Shown here piece by piece: positions 38,911 to 50,229 of a stretch of DNA of 64,000 bases. Location: assembly GCF_017916255.1 (NCBI RefSeq), contig NZ_CP072827.1, positions 4,551,501 to 4,615,500 on the forward strand. Direction: 5' to 3'. The notes beneath the pieces are model-generated. The model saw nothing but the letters and a program-made list of their open reading frames with translations. It did no database searches and was not told the origin of the DNA. Numbering within the stretch: position 1 is the first letter of the stretch; each line of letters starts with the position of its first letter. Source of the DNA: Streptomyces mobaraensis NBRC 13819 = DSM 40847 (lineage in GTDB: Bacteria; Actinomycetota; Actinomycetes; Streptomycetales; Streptomycetaceae). The translations under genes and the position numbers were made by a program.

Positions 38911-40469
38911 ATGCCCCCCGCAGTTGAGAAGATCACGGCTGACTACGTCGTCGTCGGCGGCGGAACCGCCGGCTCGGTCATCGCGTCCCGGCTCGTCGAG
39001 GACCCCGGCACGAGCGTCGTCGTCATCGAGGGCGGTCCCACGGACATCGACCGCCCCGACGTCCTCACCCTGCGCCGCTGGCTCGGTCTGCTCGGCGGCG
39101 ACCTCGACTACGACTACCCCACCGTCGAGCAGCCGCGCGGCAATTCGCACATCCGCCACAGCCGCGCCCGCGTCCTCGGCGGGTGCTCCTCGCACAACAC
39201 CCTGATCTCCTTCAAGCCGCTGCCCGGTGACTGGGACGAGTGGGCCGCCGCCGGTGCCGAGGGCTGGGACTGGGCGTCCATGGACCCCTACTTCGAGCGG
39301 CTGCGGAACAACATCGTCCCGGTCGACGAGAAGGACCGGAACGCCATCGCCCGCGACTTCGTCGAAGCCGCCCAGCGGGCCGCCGGCGTGCCGCGTGTCG
39401 AGGGCTTCAACAAGAAGCCGTTCCACGAGGGCGTCGGCTTCTTCGACCTCGCGTACCACCCCGAGAACAACAAGCGTTCCTCCGCGTCCGTCGCCTACCT
39501 CCACCCCCACATCGAGGCCGGTGACCGCCCCAACCTCCGCATCCTGCTGGAGACCTGGGCGCACAAGCTGGAGCTGGACGGCACCCGGGCGACCGGCGTC
39601 CGCGCCCGGACCAAGGCCGGGCAGGAGCTGCTGGTCGAGGCCGGCCGCGAGGTGATCCTCTGCGCGGGCGCGGTCGACACCCCGCGGCTGCTGATGCACT
39701 CCGGCGTCGGCCCCAAGGCGGATCTGGAGGCGCTGGGCATCCCGGTGGTGCACGACCTGCCGGGCGTCGGCGAGAACCTGCTCGACCACCCCGAGTCGGT
39801 GATCGTCTGGGAGACGAACGGGCCGATCCCCGAGAACTCGGCGATGGACTCCGACGCGGGCCTCTTCGTCCGCCGCGACCCGGAGGCCGACGGGCCTGAC
39901 CTGATGTTCCACTTCTACCAGATCCCGTTCACCGACAACCCCGAGCGGCTGGGCTACGAGAAGCCCGCGCACGGCGTGTCGATGACCCCCAACATCCCCA
40001 AGCCGCGCAGCCGCGGCCGCCTCTACCTCACCAGTGCCGACCCCGAGGTCAAGCCGGCCCTGGACTTCCGGTACTTCACCGACGAGGAGGACTACGACGC
40101 GCGCACGCTCGTCGACGGCATCCGCCTCGCCCGCGAGATCGCGAAGACCGAGCCGCTGGCCGGCTGGCTCAAGCGCGAGGTCTGCCCCGGCCCGGAGATC
40201 ACCTCCGACGAGGAGCTCAGCGAGTACGCCCGCAAGGTCGCCCACACCGTCTACCACCCGGCCGGCACCTGCCGGATGGGCGCGGTGACCGACGACCGGG
40301 CCGTCGTCGACCCCGAGCTGCGGATCCGCGGCCTGGAGGGCGTACGGATCGCCGACGCGTCGGTCTTCCCGACCATGACCGCGGTCAATCCCATGATCGG
40401 CGTGCTGATGGTGGGGGAGAAGTGCGCGGAGCTGCTTGTATCGGGCCCGGCCGAAAGGGGTGACGGCCA

Positions 40470-40473
<4 letters not shown>
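38911..40473 (+). CDS. betA: Choline dehydrogenase-type GMC oxidoreductase
   Basis: 520 residues. FAD-dependent GMC oxidoreductase oxidising choline to betaine aldehyde. FAD-binding [17 protein letters not shown] at the N-terminus, GMC signature around [14 protein letters not shown], catalytic His in [11 protein letters not shown] and the C-terminal [17 protein letters not shown]. Context (betB upstream, betaine ABC transporter overlapping downstream) argues for choline. The stop overlaps the next start by 4 nt (GTGA). Confidence 0.87.
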
Positions 40474-41773
<1,300 letters not shown>

Positions 41774-41777
<4 letters not shown>

Positions 41778-43723
41778 GCACCACCAGCACCACCCCCACC
41801 CTCGCCACGGCCCCGGACACCGCCCGGTTCCGGGCGCTCCTCCGCCGCCCGGCCGCGCGCAAGGTCCTGGCCCTGGCCGTGGCCGGGCTGGTCCTCGCCC
41901 CCTTCGCCCACGCGGCGTGGGGGAGCGGCGGCTGGCCGCACGCGCTGACCGTCTCGCTCGACGGGCCGCTGCGCTCGGTCGGCGACTGGATCGTGGACAA
42001 CCGTGACAGCCACTGGCTGTTCCTGTACTTCTTCGGCCACATCAGCAACGTCATCATTGGCGCCGTGCACGCCGTCTACGTCGTGCTGCTCGCCCTCGGC
42101 TGGGCCGGTGTGACGGCCGGTGCCGCGCTGGTGGCCTGGCGCGCCGCGGGCGTCCGGGCCGCCGTGACGGCCGTGGCGTCGTTCGCCGTCTGCGGCCTGC
42201 TGGACATGTGGGTGCCGACGATGCGGACGCTCGCGCTGATGGCCGTCGCCGTCGCCGCGTCCGTCCTCGTCGGCGCGCTCCTCGGCCTCGCGGCCGGGCT
42301 GTCCGACCGGACGTTCCGCGTCCTGCGGCCCGTCCTGGACACCATGCAGGCGCTGCCCGCTTTCGCCTACCTGCTGCCCGTCGTCCTCGTCTTCGGCATC
42401 GGCGTGGCCCCGGCCGTCCTCGCGACCGTCGTCTACGCGGCGCCGCCGATGGCCCGGCTCACCGCGCTCGGCCTGCGCTCCACCGACCCCGGCGTCATGG
42501 AGGCCGTGGAGTCGCTGGGCGCGACCGGCTGGCAGCGGCTGGTCACGGCACGCCTGCCGATGGCCCGCAAGCAGCTGCTGCTGGGCCTCAACCAGACGAT
42601 CATGATGGCGCTGTCGATGGCCGTCATCGCCTCCGTCATCGGCGCGGACGGCCTCGGCGACCGCGTCTACCAGGCACTCTCCACCGTCGACGTGGGCGCC
42701 GCGCTGGCCGCCGGCATCCCGATCGTGCTGCTGGCGATCGTCCTCGACCGCACCACCTCGGGAGGCTCCGACGGCACCCCCGTCCGCCGGGGCCACCCCG
42801 CGGTCGGCTGGGCGCTCGCCGCGGCGGCCGTCGCCGGGTTCGTCCTGACCCGCTCGCACGACTGGCCGCGCGGCTGGACCGTCGCCGTCACCGAGCCCGT
42901 CAACCGGGCGAAGGACTGGATGGTCGACCACCTCTACTCCGGCATCCCGGGCATCGGCGGCACCGCCGACTGGGCGGCCCACTACACCGGCTGGGTCCTC
43001 GACCCGCTGCGCGACGGCCTCCAGGCGCTGCCCTGGTGGGGCGCCGTGCTGCTGGTCGCCGCCCTGGCCTGGGCCATCGGCACCTGGCGCACCACCCTGA
43101 CGGCCGTCCTGTCGCTCTCCGCGATCGGCGTGCTCGGCCGCTGGGACAGCGCCATGGACACCCTCTCGCAGGTGCTCGCCGCCGTCGCCGTGACGCTCGT
43201 CCTCGGCTTCGCCGTCGCCGTCGCGGTGGCCCGCAGCCGCCGCACCGAGCGGCTGCTGCGGCCGGTGCTGGACGTGTTCCAGACCATGCCGCAGTTCGTC
43301 TACCTGATCCCGGTGGTCGCCCTGTTCGGCGTGGGCCGGGCGCCCGCCGCCGCGGCGGCCGTCGTCTACGCGCTGCCCGCCGTCATCCGCATCGCGGGCG
43401 AGGGGCTGCGGCAGGCCGACCCGCGGGCCATGGAGTCGTCGACGTCCATGGGCGCGACCGGCCGGCAGCAGTTGCTCCAGGTCCAGTTCCCGCTGGCGCG
43501 CAACGAGTTGCTGCTCGCCGTCAACCAGGCCGTGGTGCTCGTCCTGTCCGTCGTCATCATCGGCGCCCTGGTGGGCGGTGGCGGCCTCGGCTACGAGGTG
43601 GTCTTCGGCCTCGCCCGCGGCGATCTCGCCACCGGCCTCGTCGCCGGCGCCTCGATCGCCTGCCTGGGGCTGATGCTCGACCGGGTCACCCAGCCGACGA
43701 AGGGAGCGCGTGATGCGCGGTAA
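41774..43723 (+). CDS. proW: Fused tandem glycine betaine ABC permease
   Basis: 649 residues, twice the usual permease. The first half has the ProW/OpuAB permease ([23 protein letters not shown] ... [34 protein letters not shown]); the second repeats it ([23 protein letters not shown] ... [34 protein letters not shown]). Both EAA-type loops that contact the ATPase are intact, so one polypeptide can form the whole membrane dimer. ATGA overlap with proV; 11-nt overlap with the binding-protein gene. Confidence 0.9.
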
Positions 43724-44675
43724 GTGGATCGCCGGTGCGGCGGCCCTCGGCCTCCTGACCCTCACCGGTTGCGGCGCGGCCGACATGACCAAGCAGGGCT
43801 CGCCGTACGCCAACGCGGCCGGCACGAAGTCCGTGACGCTCTCCGTGCAGTCCTGGGTCGGCGCCCGCGCCAACACGGCTGTCGCCCAGTACCTGCTGGA
43901 GCACGAGCTCGGCTACCGCGTCGACACCGTCCAGGTCGACGAGGTCCCCGCCTGGGACGCGCTCAGCCAGGGCCGGGTGGACGCCATCATGGAGGACTGG
44001 GGCCACCCCGAGCAGGAGAAGCGTTACGTCAGCGACAAGAAGACCGTCGCGGACGGCGGCGACCTCGGGGTCACCGGCCACATCGGCTGGTGGGTCCCCA
44101 AGTACTTCGCCGACGCCCACCCCGACGTCACCGACTGGCGGAACCTCAACAAGTACGCGTCGCAGCTCAAGACCCCGGAGAGCCGCGGCAAGGGCCAGCT
44201 CCTCGACGGCTCGCCGTCGTACGTCACCCACGACAAGGCGCTGGTGAACAACCTGAAGCTCGACTACCAGGTCGTCTTCGCCGGTTCGGAGGCGGCGCAG
44301 ATCACCCAGATCAAGCAGTTCGCCAAGGACCGCAAGCCGTTCCTGACGTACTGGTACGAGCCGCAGTGGCTGTTCAACGAGGTGCCGATGGTGGAGGTCA
44401 AGCTTCCGCCGTACTCGGACGCCTGCGGGACGAAGGGCGAGTCGGACCCCGACTCCGTCGACTGCGCCTACCCGACCACCCCGCTGAAGAAGTTCCTCAA
44501 CGCCGACTTCGCCCGCAAGGGCGGCGACGCGGCCCGCTTCCTGAAGAACTTCCGCTGGACGAAGCGGGACCAGAACGAGGTCGCCCAGCTGATGGCCGAG
44601 GACAAGCTGCCGGCCGACAAGGCGGCGGCGAAGTGGGTGAAGGCGCACCCGGAGGTGTGGAAGAAGTGGCTCTGA
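43713..44675 (+). CDS. proX: Glycine betaine ABC transporter substrate-binding lipoprotein
   Basis: 320 residues. Signal peptide with lipobox LTGC (C20), so a membrane-anchored lipoprotein. OpuAC-type fold: VQSWVGARANTAVAQYLLE, DAIMEDWGHPEQEKRY, PFLTYWYEPQWLF; the aromatic-rich segments form the betaine cage in the family. ATG 43713 chosen over GTG 43710 for its better distance to AAGGGAG. Last gene of the operon. Confidence 0.92.
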   Translation: MRGKWIAGAAALGLLTLTGCGAADMTKQGSPYANAAGTKSVTLSVQSWVGARANTAVAQYLLEHELGYRVDTVQVDEVPAWDALSQGRVDAIMEDWGHPEQEKRYVSDKKTVADGGDLGVTGHIGWWVPKYFADAHPDVTDWRNLNKYASQLKTPESRGKGQLLDGSPSYVTHDKALVNNLKLDYQVVFAGSEAAQITQIKQFAKDRKPFLTYWYEPQWLFNEVPMVEVKLPPYSDACGTKGESDPDSVDCAYPTTPLKKFLNADFARKGGDAARFLKNFRWTKRDQNEVAQLMAEDKLPADKAAAKWVKAHPEVWKKWL

Positions 44676-44678
44676 CGC

Positions 44679-45590
44679 TCAGCTGATGCTCATGGTGAGG
44701 AGCCCGGCCACGTGGTCGTACATCCCCACCAGCCACTCCGGATCACCGTGGTCGCGCCCCCAGAGCGCGGCCTGAACGCAGCGCAACTGTGCCCAGCGGA
44801 CCGTCCGTTCGCGGTCCAGCTCCGCCGCCTCGGCGAACACCGCGAGGCGGCGGAGCAGCGCCGTGCCCAGGTCCGGGGCGGTGAGCAGGTCGGCGGCCCG
44901 GCTCCGCAGGAGCGTGAACGCGTCGTAGGCCGGATCGCCGGCGAAGCCCTTGGGGTCGATGGCGAGCCACGGCTCGCGGTCGCCGCGCAGCACGTTGGCG
45001 GCGTGGAGGTCGCCGTGGACGAGGGTGTCGGGCTGTACGGGGGCCAGCTCGCGGGCGGTCGCGAGAGCGGCGTCCAGGACGGCGGAGGGCAGCGGGTGTC
45101 CGAGCCGTTCGGCGTCCTTGCCCAGGCCCTCCTCCCACTCCTGGGCCCGGTCGCGCAGCCGGGGAAGGCCGGGCGGGGCGGGCACGGCCAGGCGGCGGGC
45201 GAGCCGGCCGGCGACCGCCATGGCCTCGTCGGCGTCGGGGAGTTCGGCGAGCGCGCCGGTGCCCGCCCGCTCCAGCAGCATCGCGAAGCGCTCGTCGTCG
45301 CGTTCGAGGAGGCGGACGGCGCCGCGGCCGTCCCAGACGGCGAACGCGTCGGGTTCGTGGACGTTCCCGGGGTGGGGGAAGGAGACCTTCAGCACGGCGG
45401 GAGTGCCGTCGCCCCGGCGGACGGGGACGACTGTGCCGACCTGGCCGTGGGTGACGGGTCCGTCCGGTACGCACGCCCAGCGCCGGAGCAGGTCCCCGGC
45501 CAGCGCGGGCAGCCGGGTGAGCCAGGCGCGCCCCGCGTCGCCCTCGCGGGTGATGGTCAGCCGGGCAAATCCCTCTGGAATCACGAGCAT
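44679..45590 (-). CDS. APH(6)/hydroxyurea-type small-molecule phosphotransferase
   Basis: 303 residues, kinase-like fold. HGDLHAANVL (catalytic Asp) and LAIDPKGFAGDPAYD (metal-binding Asp) match the PF04655 aminoglycoside/hydroxyurea kinase group that includes streptomycin 6-kinase. Whether it gives resistance is not known from sequence; many such genes in streptomycetes have no known target. ATG 45590 start; ATG 45635 is an upstream alternative, neither has a strong ribosome site. It meets the betaine operon end-to-end with a 3-bp gap. Confidence 0.82.
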   Translation of the reverse strand: MLVIPEGFARLTITREGDAGRAWLTRLPALAGDLLRRWACVPDGPVTHGQVGTVVPVRRGDGTPAVLKVSFPHPGNVHEPDAFAVWDGRGAVRLLERDDERFAMLLERAGTGALAELPDADEAMAVAGRLARRLAVPAPPGLPRLRDRAQEWEEGLGKDAERLGHPLPSAVLDAALATARELAPVQPDTLVHGDLHAANVLRGDREPWLAIDPKGFAGDPAYDAFTLLRSRAADLLTAPDLGTALLRRLAVFAEAAELDRERTVRWAQLRCVQAALWGRDHGDPEWLVGMYDHVAGLLTMSIS

Positions 45591-45855
45591 TGGGCCACCG
45601 TAACGGACCGGTCTCCAGGGTTGATTCTCGGCCATGATCAACCGAACAGTACCTTCCGGTTGGGATTTGCGCGCATAGTCGGGCAGACGGCCCGGGCGCA
45701 AGTGGTCCACACGTGGATTTCAAGCCATTTCCGGATGGCCCGCCCGCGCGTCACCGCGCGTCCGTTCCGGTACGTCCTGCGTGATCCGTTCCATGCCGCC
45801 GGCGACCTGTTCGGCCTCTGGTGCGGTCCCGGCGGCGCCGTGAAGAATCCGCCGT

Positions 45856-46398
45856 ATGCGAATTCGGAAACCGGAAAAGGAAAAACGGCGGCACGGTTCG
45901 GCCGGACTTGCCGCCACCGCCGTGGCATTCGCCGCGGCGATGACGTTTTCGTCCGCTTCGCCGGCCTCGGCGGGGACCCGGTACGACTGGGACATCTGCA
46001 GTTCCAATGTCGCCGCCTGCATGGGTTACTTCTACTACGGCAAGAACAACGGCGGCGAGATCATCAGCCCCTGCTACCTCACCAACCGCTCCATGGTGGA
46101 CCACTGGGGCCGCGTCGAGGGCGATGAAACGATCCGCTATGAATTCCGGAACCAGCCCAACGGCAACATCATAAAATTCCGCCTCGGAATCAACACCAAG
46201 TGCATGCCGCAGTACTACGGGAGCGGTCAGGCGCTGAAGAACGCGGCCGCGGCTGCCGCCAACCAGGACTGGGTGCCCCACGAGACCTATTACAACTCTT
46301 ATTTCGAGGGGTACGTGGATCGCATGGAGAACGGGACGGTGTACAACCTCCTTCCGGCGGTCCGCAACAACAACGCCTCCAGCCGGCGGATGGGATGA
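45856..46398 (+). CDS. Secreted hypothetical protein
   Basis: 180 residues. Clear signal peptide (basic start, GLAATAVAFAAAMTFSSASPASA, cleavage likely near 39). The mature part is aromatic and Asn-rich (CSSNVAACMGYFYYGKNNGG), with four Cys. Codon use is less GC-biased than the neighbours (AAT, ATA, TAT appear). Not recognised. The next gene overlaps its stop (ATGA). Confidence 0.75.
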   Translation: MRIRKPEKEKRRHGSAGLAATAVAFAAAMTFSSASPASAGTRYDWDICSSNVAACMGYFYYGKNNGGEIISPCYLTNRSMVDHWGRVEGDETIRYEFRNQPNGNIIKFRLGINTKCMPQYYGSGQALKNAAAAAANQDWVPHETYYNSYFEGYVDRMENGTVYNLLPAVRNNNASSRRMG

Positions 46399-47327
46399 GG
46401 CACATGACCGGTCGCACGCCCGTGAAGATCACCTCCTCGGCGCTGCTCGTCGCCGCCGTCGCCGGGCTCGCCTGGTACGGCTCGGAGCACCTTGCCGACC
46501 AGGCCCCGCACACCCCCGTCGCCGCGGCGGCCGACGCCGTGGCGCCGGACCCGACCATCCGGCAGGGCCTGCTCAGAAGCCGGGAGCTCCCGGTGGAGCA
46601 GTACCTGGTCTCCTTCAAGGACGCCACCGCGGAGCGGGCCGCCGTCCTGCGGAACGTGCAGGCGTGCATGGCCCGTTACGGACTCACCTACGACCCGCCC
46701 GTCCGGCCGGAGAGTTACACGGCGATATCCGACAACACCGCGAACCTGGAGCGCCGTTACGGACTCTCCGACCGCGCCACCGCGGAGAAGTGGGGCTACG
46801 CCTGGCCGAGCGCCCAGGGCGAACCGCCCCGATGGGATCCGACCTCCGCGCAGATGGACGCCCTTTACGGGAAGAACGGCGACGGCGAGGTCCTGGGGTC
46901 CATCGGCGGCGTACCCGTGCCCAAAGGCGGCTGCAACGCCGAGGCCCGGGAGAAAGCCGGCGCCCAGGACGACTCCGCCGCACGGGAGATCGGCAGTGAC
47001 AGTTTCACCCGGGCGATGAAGGACCCGGCGGTACAGCAGGGCTTCGACGCCTGGTCCGCCTGCATGAAGACCAAGGGATACGCGTACAAGAACCCGTTCG
47101 AGATCACCCAGGGTCCGAAAGCGGACGACTGGGCCACCAGCCCCGAGACCAAGAAGATCGCCGTCGCCGAGGTCGACTGCAAACAGTCCACCGGGCTGCT
47201 CGACGTGTGGTTCGCCACCGAGGCCAAGCTCCAGGAAAAGGGGATAGCCGCCAAGAAGACCCGGCTCGACGCGGCCCGGCAGCACAACCGCTCCGTCGTC
47301 CGGCGCAGCCTGGCCGCGCTCAAGTAG
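46395..47327 (+). CDS. Membrane-anchored hypothetical protein coupled to the secreted one
   Basis: 310 residues. One N-terminal hydrophobic helix (ITSSALLVAAVAGLAWYG), then an outside domain with Cys residues (NVQACMARYGLTY, WSACMKTKGYAYKNPFEI, VDCKQSTGLLDVWF). The domain resembles other streptomycete hypothetical proteins with paired 'CM..G' motifs; function unknown. ATG 46395 overlaps the previous stop; ATG 46404 possible. Probably acts with the upstream secreted protein. Confidence 0.75.
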   Translation: MRHMTGRTPVKITSSALLVAAVAGLAWYGSEHLADQAPHTPVAAAADAVAPDPTIRQGLLRSRELPVEQYLVSFKDATAERAAVLRNVQACMARYGLTYDPPVRPESYTAISDNTANLERRYGLSDRATAEKWGYAWPSAQGEPPRWDPTSAQMDALYGKNGDGEVLGSIGGVPVPKGGCNAEAREKAGAQDDSAAREIGSDSFTRAMKDPAVQQGFDAWSACMKTKGYAYKNPFEITQGPKADDWATSPETKKIAVAEVDCKQSTGLLDVWFATEAKLQEKGIAAKKTRLDAARQHNRSVVRRSLAALK

Positions 47328-47334
47328 CACACAC

Positions 47335-47370
47335 CGCGGCCGGCCGGGGCCCCGCCCCCGGTCGGCCGCG
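47335..47370. terminator. Stem-loop between convergent genes
   Basis: A 15-bp stem with one G-U pair (47335-47349 with 47356-47370) and 6-nt loop, between genes ending at 47327 and 47384. Confidence 0.7.
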
Positions 47371-47383
47371 TCATGAACGACGG

Positions 47384-48103
47384 TCAGCCGACGTGGAGTT
47401 CCGCTGCGATCGCCCCCGCCGCCGTCATGGACCGCAGGAACATCCCCTTCCCGAAGGTGATCCGGTCCGCGCCCAGCCGGCCCAGCCGGTGCGGAGCCGA
47501 ACTCTCCGGCTTGGCCATGGCGTTGACCGGTAGGCCGGCGGCCGCGCCGATCGCGGCCAGGGCACCCTCCGGGGCGAGGATCGGGTACACGCAGTCCGCG
47601 CCCGCCGCCGCGTACAGCCGGGCCCGCTCCCGCGCGTCCTCGTCGGAAGCGCCGCGCAGCCAGCTGTCGATCCGGGCGTTGAGGAACAGGGCGTCGCCGG
47701 CCTCCGCCCGGACGTCGGCCAGCCGGTCGGCCTGCTCGCGCGGGTCCAGGAGCCGTCCGGTGGTCCGGTCGGTGTCCTCCAGGTTGCAGCCGACCGCACC
47801 GGTCTCCAGGATGCGTTCGACCAGTTCCCGGGCCGGGAGCCCGTAGCCGTCCTCCAGGTCGGCGGAGACGGGTACGTCCACCGCCCGTACGACGCGGGCG
47901 ACCGCCGCGAACATCTCCGCGGCCGGAACGTCGCCGTCCGCCACGCCCAGCGACGCCGCCACCGCCGCGCTGGGCGTGGCCAGCGCGGCGAAACCGGCGT
48001 CGGCGAAGGCCCGGGCGCTGCCCGCGTCCCATGGGCCGGCCAGGACCAGCGGATCGCCGGCCGGCCGCCCGTGGTGCAGGGCGCGGAACGCCGCGGCCGT
48101 CAT
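47384..48103 (-). CDS. Isocitrate lyase / PEP mutase superfamily protein
   Basis: 239 residues. TIM-barrel ICL/PEPM-like protein: LVLAGPWDAGSARAFADAGF, VSADLEDGYG (metal-binding Asp/Glu), NARIDSWLRG, AAGADCVYPI. It lacks the KKCGH loop of true isocitrate lyase, so a different C-C lyase or hydrolase reaction is likely. Its ATG overlaps the upstream gene's stop (TGATG), so it is co-translated with the AhpD-like gene and probably controlled by the divergent MocR. Confidence 0.85.
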   Translation of the reverse strand: MTAAAFRALHHGRPAGDPLVLAGPWDAGSARAFADAGFAALATPSAAVAASLGVADGDVPAAEMFAAVARVVRAVDVPVSADLEDGYGLPARELVERILETGAVGCNLEDTDRTTGRLLDPREQADRLADVRAEAGDALFLNARIDSWLRGASDEDARERARLYAAAGADCVYPILAPEGALAAIGAAAGLPVNAMAKPESSAPHRLGRLGADRITFGKGMFLRSMTAAGAIAAELHVG

Positions 48104-48609
48104 CAACGGGCCTGGTAGGCGCCGGGCACCGCGCGGGTGGTCACGGCGAACCGGTTCCACGCGTTGATCGCGACGATCACCGCGATGAGCTGGGCCAGCT
48201 CCTTCTCGTCGAAGGCGTCGGCGGCCTCGTCCCAGACCTCGTCCGGCACGAAGCCGTCGGTGATGACGGTGACGGCCTCGGTGAGGGCGAGCGCCGCCTG
48301 CTCCTTCTCGGTGTAGTAGCCGGTCGCCTCCCGCCACGCGCTCAGCAGGTAGATGCGGTCCTCGGACTCGCCGGCCTTGCGGGCGTCCTTGGTGTGCATG
48401 TCGAGGCAGAACGCGCAGTGGTTGAGCTGCGAGGCGCGGATCTTGACCAGTTCGACGAGGGTGTGGTCCAGGCCCTCGATGGCGGCCCGCTCCAGGGCGT
48501 ACATGGCCTTGTAGACGTCGGGGGCGGCCTGCGCGTACTCCATGCGCGGGCCGTGCTGGTGGGTGCCGGTGTGCCCGGTGGACGTGGCGTTCTTCGTGGT
48601 CTCGGTCAT
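48103..48609 (-). CDS. AhpD-like carboxymuconolactone decarboxylase family protein
   Basis: 168 residues. CMD/AhpD fold with the redox motif C-x-x-C-x3-H in NHCAFCLDMHTKDAR preceded by a Glu (LERAAIEG ... LVELVKIRASQL). Likely alkylhydroperoxidase-type antioxidant activity. His-rich N-terminus. The start ATG 48609 follows GGAGA closely. First gene of a two-gene operon divergent from mocR. Confidence 0.87.
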   Translation of the reverse strand: MTETTKNATSTGHTGTHQHGPRMEYAQAAPDVYKAMYALERAAIEGLDHTLVELVKIRASQLNHCAFCLDMHTKDARKAGESEDRIYLLSAWREATGYYTEKEQAALALTEAVTVITDGFVPDEVWDEAADAFDEKELAQLIAVIVAINAWNRFAVTTRAVPGAYQAR

Positions 48610-48656
48610 GTCTCCGACCCTACGGCCGGGGCGGCCCACAGGTATGGTCCACTTTC
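48610..48656. promoter_or_regulatory. Shared promoter between AhpD-like operon and mocR
   Basis: Only 47 bp separate the two starts, so any MocR site here must touch both promoters. GGTATGGTCCAC (48641-48652) is the most operator-like stretch. Divergent MocR/target pairs are a known arrangement. Confidence 0.4.
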
Positions 48657-50147
48657 ATGGAGAAATCGTGGGCCACTTCCGCCGCCGCAGGTACCACTGG
48701 CGCCCCGGCCGCTTCCGGGCGCGGCGGGACCGTCTCCGGGGCCGATCTGCACCTCGACCTCTCCGGGCCGGGCGGGGTGCGGGCCGCGCTGGTCAGGGCG
48801 TTGCGGGACGCCGTGCGCTCCGGTCGGCTCGCCCCCGGCACCCGGCTGCCGTCCTCCCGCTCCCTCGCCGGCGACCTCGGCATGGCCCGCAACACCGTCG
48901 CCGACGCGTACGGGGAGCTGGTGGCCGAGGGCTGGCTCACCGCCCGGCAGGGCTCGGGCACCCGGGTGGCCCAGGCGCCCGCCGGCCGGTCGGCGGCGGG
49001 CCGGTCCACGTCCGCCGGGGGGCCCGTACGCCCGCCCGCGCGCCCCCTGCACGACCTGCGCACCGGCACCGCGGACATCGCCTCCTTCCCGCGCACCGCC
49101 TGGGCCGCCGCGGCCCGGCGCGCGCTCACCGCCGCGCCCAACGAGGCGTTCGGGTACGGCGACGTGCGCGGCCGCGTCGAACTGCGCACCGCCCTCGCCG
49201 ACTACCTGGCGCGGGCCCGGGGCGTACGCGCCGACCCCGAACGGATCGTCGTCTGCGCGGGCTTCATGCAGGGCCTCGCGCTCCTCGGGGACGTCCTGCG
49301 GCGGCGGGGGACGCGCGCCACGGCGGTCGAGTCGTACGGCTTCTGGCAGCACCACGACGTGTTCGCGCGGGCGGGCCTGCGGCTGGTGCCGCTCCCGGTC
49401 GACGGCCGCGGCGCCGACGTGACCGGGCTGGACGGGCGACGGGACGTCGGCGCGGTCCTCCTCACCCCCGCCCACCAGTTCCCCACCGGCGTCCCCCTCC
49501 ACCCCGACCGCCGGACCGCCGTCGTGGAGTGGGCCGGGCGCACCGGCGGCCTGGTCGTGGAGGACGACTACGACGGCGAGTTCCGGTACGACGGACGGCA
49601 GGTCGGCGCGCTCCAGGGCCTGGCCCCGGACCGCGTCGTCTACTGCGGCACCACGAGCAAGTCGCTCTCGCCCGCCCTGCGGCTGTCCTGGATGGTGCTG
49701 CCGGAGGACCTGGCCGACGAGGTCGTGCGGGCCAAATCGACGGGGGAGTGGCGCACGAGCACCCTGGAACAGCTCACGCTCGCCGAGTTCATCACCTCCG
49801 GCGCGTACGACCGCCACGTCCGATCGATGCGGCTGCGCTACCGGCGCCGCCGCGACCGGCTCGTCGCCGCCCTCGCCGAGCACGCCCCGCACATCCGGGT
49901 CACCGGCATCGCCGCGGGGCTGCACGTCGTCCTCGAACTCCCGCCCGGCACCGAGCGGTCCACCCTCCAGGCGGCCCACTGGCAGGGGCTGGCCCTGGAA
50001 GGGCTGAGCCGCTACCGCCACTCCGCCGCGCCGCCTCTCCCGCCCGGCGGCCCCGACGGCGTGATCGTCGCCTATGGGACACCGGCCGACCACACCTTCC
50101 CCGGCGTCCTGGAGGCGCTGCTGCGGTCCCTGCCGCCGCCGGACTGA
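48657..50147 (+). CDS. MocR-type PLP-dependent transcription factor
   Basis: 496 residues. N-terminal GntR winged helix (LVRALRDAVRSGRLAPG ... LPSSRSLAGDLGMARNTV), then a class I aminotransferase-like domain with the PLP lysine in TTSKSLSPALRLSW and DDYDGEFRYD. Family members sense PLP-linked metabolites and often control a divergent neighbour, here the AhpD-like/PEP-mutase-like pair. The ATG at 48657 lacks a strong ribosome site. Confidence 0.9.
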   Translation: MEKSWATSAAAGTTGAPAASGRGGTVSGADLHLDLSGPGGVRAALVRALRDAVRSGRLAPGTRLPSSRSLAGDLGMARNTVADAYGELVAEGWLTARQGSGTRVAQAPAGRSAAGRSTSAGGPVRPPARPLHDLRTGTADIASFPRTAWAAAARRALTAAPNEAFGYGDVRGRVELRTALADYLARARGVRADPERIVVCAGFMQGLALLGDVLRRRGTRATAVESYGFWQHHDVFARAGLRLVPLPVDGRGADVTGLDGRRDVGAVLLTPAHQFPTGVPLHPDRRTAVVEWAGRTGGLVVEDDYDGEFRYDGRQVGALQGLAPDRVVYCGTTSKSLSPALRLSWMVLPEDLADEVVRAKSTGEWRTSTLEQLTLAEFITSGAYDRHVRSMRLRYRRRRDRLVAALAEHAPHIRVTGIAAGLHVVLELPPGTERSTLQAAHWQGLALEGLSRYRHSAAPPLPPGGPDGVIVAYGTPADHTFPGVLEALLRSLPPPD

Positions 50148-50229
50148 GGGTGTCCGGGGCGTTGTCGGTGCCCGGGTCTATCGTGGAACGGACAGCCGGA
50201 CACACGGTTGTACGACGGGGGAAAGAAGA

